Of a stretch of 64,000 nucleotides of DNA, positions 61,409 through 64,000 are shown in pieces. Source of the DNA: CAIKMD01 sp963740675 (GTDB lineage: Bacteria; Pseudomonadota; Alphaproteobacteria; ATCC43930; CGMCC-115725). The stretch lies in contig CAVUFS010000005.1 in assembly GCA_963740675.1 (NCBI GenBank), positions 1 to 64,000 on the forward strand. The letters are read 5' to 3'. The position numbers were made by a program, and so were the translations under genes. The notes under the pieces were generated by a model. The model ran no database searches. It was not told where the DNA came from and worked only from the letters and a program-made list of their open reading frames with translations. Every line of letters starts with the position of its first letter. Position 1 is the stretch's first letter.

Positions 61409-62218
61409 GTGAATCTCCGCAAGCTAGGATCAGTCGTCCTGATCGCGGGCCTGGCAAGCGCGGGCAGCGGCACCGTACACGCACAGCAAGCGAGCCCACA
61501 GCCGGCGCCCGTTTCATCTCCGGCTTCCCCGAAATTCGAAGTTTTGCTCACGCCCTATCTGTGGCTGCCTTGGACCGCATCGAATGTCAGCCCTAACAAT
61601 GCAAGGCTGCCCAGCGCCTCGAATACGGTCGGTCCCGGCACGCTCATTAGCCATCTCACGTGGGTGCCGTTCATGGGTGCCGCCGAATTCCGATATGACA
61701 GATATGGCGTGACGCTCGATTATATCCATGCGCCGGTGAAGACGGGTGTCGACAGCAAGACCCAACTCTTCAGCGGCGCGACGGCGGGAATGACGGAAGA
61801 CGCCGGCACGGCCATGTTCTTGTATCGTCCGTGGGCAGATCCGAACCAATACATCGATGTCGGCGTGGGGGTGCGGGCTTGGGGGCTCTCGGGCGACATC
61901 AACGTCAATCAAGGCCTGTTGCCGGCCGTGAGCGTCGCTAACGGGCTCAGCTGGGCAGATCCGCTGATCGGCGGACGCTATCACCGTGAACTCGGCAACG
62001 GCTTTGGCCTGACGGCCTCTGCCGATGTCGGCGGCTTCGGGCTCGGCGCCCAAATCGATTGGCAAATCCTCGGGACGCTCGATTACCGGGTCAATTCGTA
62101 GCTCGACCTGCATGGCGGCATCCGCAGTCTGAACTATACCTATCGCGGCGCGAACGCGGAGTTCACCGAGCACCTCTATGGTCCGATTCTCGCTCTGACC
62201 TTTCACTTCAATCCGTGA
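61409..62218 (+). pseudogene. Outer-membrane beta-barrel-like protein with in-frame amber codon
   Basis: A signal peptide (GTVHAQ cleavage) is followed by a Pro/Ser/Ala linker and alternating aromatic strands (FEVLLTPYLWLPWTASNV, HLTWVPFMGAAEFRYDRYGV, ADPLIGGRYHRELGNGFGLT) typical of small barrel proteins. TAG at 62099-62101 ends the frame, but the same frame continues for 38 more codons (LDLHGGIRSLNYTYRGANAE) to a natural end HFNP at TGA 62216. One substitution (TGG to TAG, giving ...NSWLDL) explains the break. GTG 61409 has CGGAG upstream; TTG 61349 is the longer alternative. Could be a true nonsense mutation or a sequence error. Confidence 0.65.
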
Positions 62219-62712
62219 CCGCGGTTTCATCGAGCGCTTTGTGCCCCAGCAAATGCGCGCTCTGAGAGAGGCGGGTAACCGACACGCGGCCTATTCCAAC
62301 GGTGATCGGTAGCGGCGCGGTCGAACAGCGATCAAGACGAGACGCAACTGTTGGCGATCAAATGACGCGATGCCGTGCCGCCGGCAGCACGCAAAGCGCG
62401 AGGCACAGCCGCAGGCGCGGGTCGCTTCGCCCTGCCCCGTCGGCTTCATGCCCGGGCGCGCCTTCGTTCGTTCGCGAGCACGTTTCCGTAGGTCGTGAGG
62501 GAGCGCGCCGGCCACCCATCACGTTCGCGGTCCACGCCGCCTACATCCCCCGAACATGCAGCAAGACGCCGCGCAGCGGGTGGACGCGGGACTCCGTGAG
62601 GCGCTAAAAGACTGAAAAGCGAAAGCTCCCGCATAAAGCGGGTGGCGTTCAGGTGGCAATAGCATCGATCCCATCGGGTTGCGGTCGCTAAGCCATTGAA
62701 ACAACGCGGCGG
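62219..62712. other. 494-bp region without recognisable gene
   Basis: No frame on either strand shows convincing protein character. One short plus-strand tail near 62560-62615 (QDAAQRVDAGLREALKD) is the only stretch resembling protein. No promoter or terminator stands out. Confidence 0.5.
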
Positions 62713-62787
62713 GCCGGATTAGCTCAGCGGTAGAGCAGCGGTTTTGTAAACCGAAGGTCGGGGGTTCAATCCCCTCATCCGGCACCA
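62713..62787 (+). tRNA. tRNA-Thr (TGT)
   Basis: A 75-nt cloverleaf with encoded CCA. Acceptor GCCGGAT/ATCCGGC, D-arm GCTCAGCGGTAGAGC, anticodon loop TTTGTAA with anticodon TGT, T-arm GGGGGTTCAATCCCC. Confidence 0.96.
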
Positions 62788-62818
62788 GCGCCGCTTAGGA
62801 ACGGGAGGGCGCGTGGCC

Positions 62819-63934
62819 ATGGCGGTTTCGAGACTGGGGAGCTGCGCGATCGCTTTGCTATTCGCGATCATCCCCCTTGCGCCAAGTCATGCCGAGGACT
62901 GGAGCGCCGAGCGAACGAAGCTCGTCGCCGCTGCCGAACAGGAAGGCGAGATCGATTTCTTCTCCCAGCCCAATCTCGCCGCGCGGAATTTCATCGCCGC
63001 CGCCTGGGCCAAGGATTTCCCCAAGATCAAATTGTCGATCACCGCCACATCTGGCGCGCAGATCGTCGGCCGCGTGCGGCTCGAGCGGCAATCGGGAAAA
63101 TTTCTCTGGGACCTGGTCATGACGGGCTCCAACATCGGCTTCGACATGGTCAAAGAAGGCTTCGTCGATCCCTTCGCGCCGGAGCTGCGCGATCCCGCGG
63201 TCAACGATCCGAAGATTTGGGGCGGCTGGGATGAGGCCTATGTCGATACCGCGAACACTTATGTCTTTTCGACCAATCTCGCACTGAAGAGCCCGGTCTA
63301 TAACGCGCTGAAGCTTTCGCCCGATAAGGTCAAGAAGGAAGGCGTGCGCATCCTCTTCGATCCAACGCTCAAGGGCAAAATCTATTGGCACGATCCGAAT
63401 GTGCCGGGGCCCGGCGCGCAATTCGCCTTCTATCTCATGCGCCGCTTCAGCGAGGACGAGGTACGACGCTTCATCAACGAGCAGAAGCCGGTCTTCGTCA
63501 CCGATCAGAATCAGGTGATCGACGCGCTCGCACATGGCACCGCCTGGCTCGCGCTCGGCCCGGGCAATTCGCACGCGCTGATGGAGCCTTACATCAAGGC
63601 CGGCGTGCCCATCGACTTGCGGAAATTCGGCAACGCGCCGGAGCTTAACGATATCACCCTTGGTGGCTCGACGATCTGGGTGATGAAGAACCGGCCGCAC
63701 CCCAACGGCACGCGGCTCTTCATCAACTGGCTCTTGAGCAAGAATGTGCAGGAGGGCTTTTCGAAGGCGACGGAGCAGAATTCCCGCCGCATCGATGTCG
63801 CCTCGGTCGCCGATGCCGACGGCACGCCCGTGCCGGGGGCGCATTACGTCGCGCCGCAAGACGAAGCGAATGCCGCGGCGCTCGACAAGTCGATCACCGA
63901 AGTCGGCGAGATGCGCAAAGCCGCGCAGCATTGA
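62819..63934 (+). CDS. Extracellular solute-binding protein, iron/spermidine-type family
   Basis: 371-residue periplasmic binding protein of the type II fold (family of FbpA-like proteins). The signal peptide ends at PSHAED; AAAEQEGEIDFFSQPNLAAR and TSGAQIVGRVRLERQSGKFL are characteristic, as is the C-terminal GTRLFINWLLSKNVQEGF. ATG 62819 is preferred over GTG 62813 because GGGAGGG lies 9 bases before it. The next gene begins 13 bases downstream, so the two may be co-transcribed. Ligand unknown. Confidence 0.85.
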   Translation: MAVSRLGSCAIALLFAIIPLAPSHAEDWSAERTKLVAAAEQEGEIDFFSQPNLAARNFIAAAWAKDFPKIKLSITATSGAQIVGRVRLERQSGKFLWDLVMTGSNIGFDMVKEGFVDPFAPELRDPAVNDPKIWGGWDEAYVDTANTYVFSTNLALKSPVYNALKLSPDKVKKEGVRILFDPTLKGKIYWHDPNVPGPGAQFAFYLMRRFSEDEVRRFINEQKPVFVTDQNQVIDALAHGTAWLALGPGNSHALMEPYIKAGVPIDLRKFGNAPELNDITLGGSTIWVMKNRPHPNGTRLFINWLLSKNVQEGFSKATEQNSRRIDVASVADADGTPVPGAHYVAPQDEANAAALDKSITEVGEMRKAAQH

Positions 63935-63947
63935 GGAGACGATTTAA

Positions 63948-64000
63948 TTGGGCCAGTTGCTGAAAATCGCCTGCTGGGATTACGACCGCGTCAATGCGCT
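63948..64000 (+). CDS. Start of a 4,5-dihydroxyphthalate decarboxylase-like gene
   Basis: Only the first 17 codons are in the window. GAGGAG lies upstream of TTG 63948, and the encoded GQLLKIACWDYDRVNAL matches the start of proteins annotated as 4,5-dihydroxyphthalate decarboxylase or related NMT1-like ABC binding proteins (CxDYDRxxAL). The gene runs off the right edge. Confidence 0.45.
   Translation, partial: MGQLLKIACWDYDRVNA

Noticed and set aside
62519..62785. A minus-strand frame spanning the tRNA-Thr gene
   Set aside because: It reads through a full tRNA cloverleaf and shows no protein family signal.

Overview
This window is a GC-rich chromosomal segment from an alphaproteobacterium, most like the Rhodospirillales and relatives. 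The evidence is the rplKAJL-rpoBC / str / S10 / spc / alpha gene order without rpmJ or infA, RpoB and RpoC of about 1,390 residues each, two tuf genes, an ATP12-type F1-ATPase chaperone gene and a tuf-tRNA-Trp-secE-nusG arrangement. I cannot name a genus. No rRNA genes, CRISPR array or prophage are visible.

Layout. (1) 1-8,463: the tail of an RMD1-family membrane protein, a CerR-like TetR regulator, and a divergent efflux operon: HlyD-type adaptor, YbhF-type ATPase in two reading frames, YbhS and YbhR permeases and a NodT-type outer-membrane lipoprotein. A Spy/LTXXQ periplasmic protein follows. (2) 8,450-23,461: housekeeping genes: malic enzyme maeB, tRNA-Leu, lipB, a lipoprotein, a Deg protease, rarA, an rluC-type pseudouridine synthase, an ATP12 chaperone, propionyl-CoA carboxylase pccB and pccA, an acylphosphatase and an LplT-like MFS transporter. 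A 445-bp GxxExxY (PD-(D/E)XK-like) cassette with 27-bp terminal inverted repeats lies between pccB and pccA. (3) 23,407-55,963, almost all on the minus strand: read backwards from tRNA-Gly, this is tuf2, tRNA-Trp, secE, nusG, rplKA, rplJL, rpoBC, rpsLG-fusA-tuf1, S10, spc (with secY and adk) and alpha (rpsM, rpsK, rpoA, rplQ), closed by a good intrinsic terminator. (4) 55,964-64,000: accessory genes around tRNA-Tyr and tRNA-Thr: two solute-binding proteins, a carboxymuconolactone-decarboxylase-family protein, an rlmB-type methyltransferase, a DUF3096 peptide, a small lipoprotein, an MBL-fold hydrolase with a variant metal motif, a HAD-hydrolase remnant, a beta-barrel-like protein broken by an amber codon, and the first codons of a 4,5-dihydroxyphthalate decarboxylase-like gene.

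A feature of the whole window is the number of one-base reading-frame breaks (cerR-like gene, ybhF, maeB twice, lipB, a lipoprotein, the MFS gene, rpmD, rpoB), eight of nine being an extra base, often in a short homopolymer, plus two in-frame stops. Because rpoB and rpmD are affected, much of this is probably sequence error. Broken accessory genes should therefore not be read as pseudogenes without checking raw reads.

The most interesting candidate for something undescribed is the inverted-repeat GxxExxY cassette in the pccB-pccA gap: a single predicted nuclease gene whose start codon abuts the repeat. Other points of interest are the long basic tails on L30 and S5 and the HxNxDH metal site of the MBL protein.
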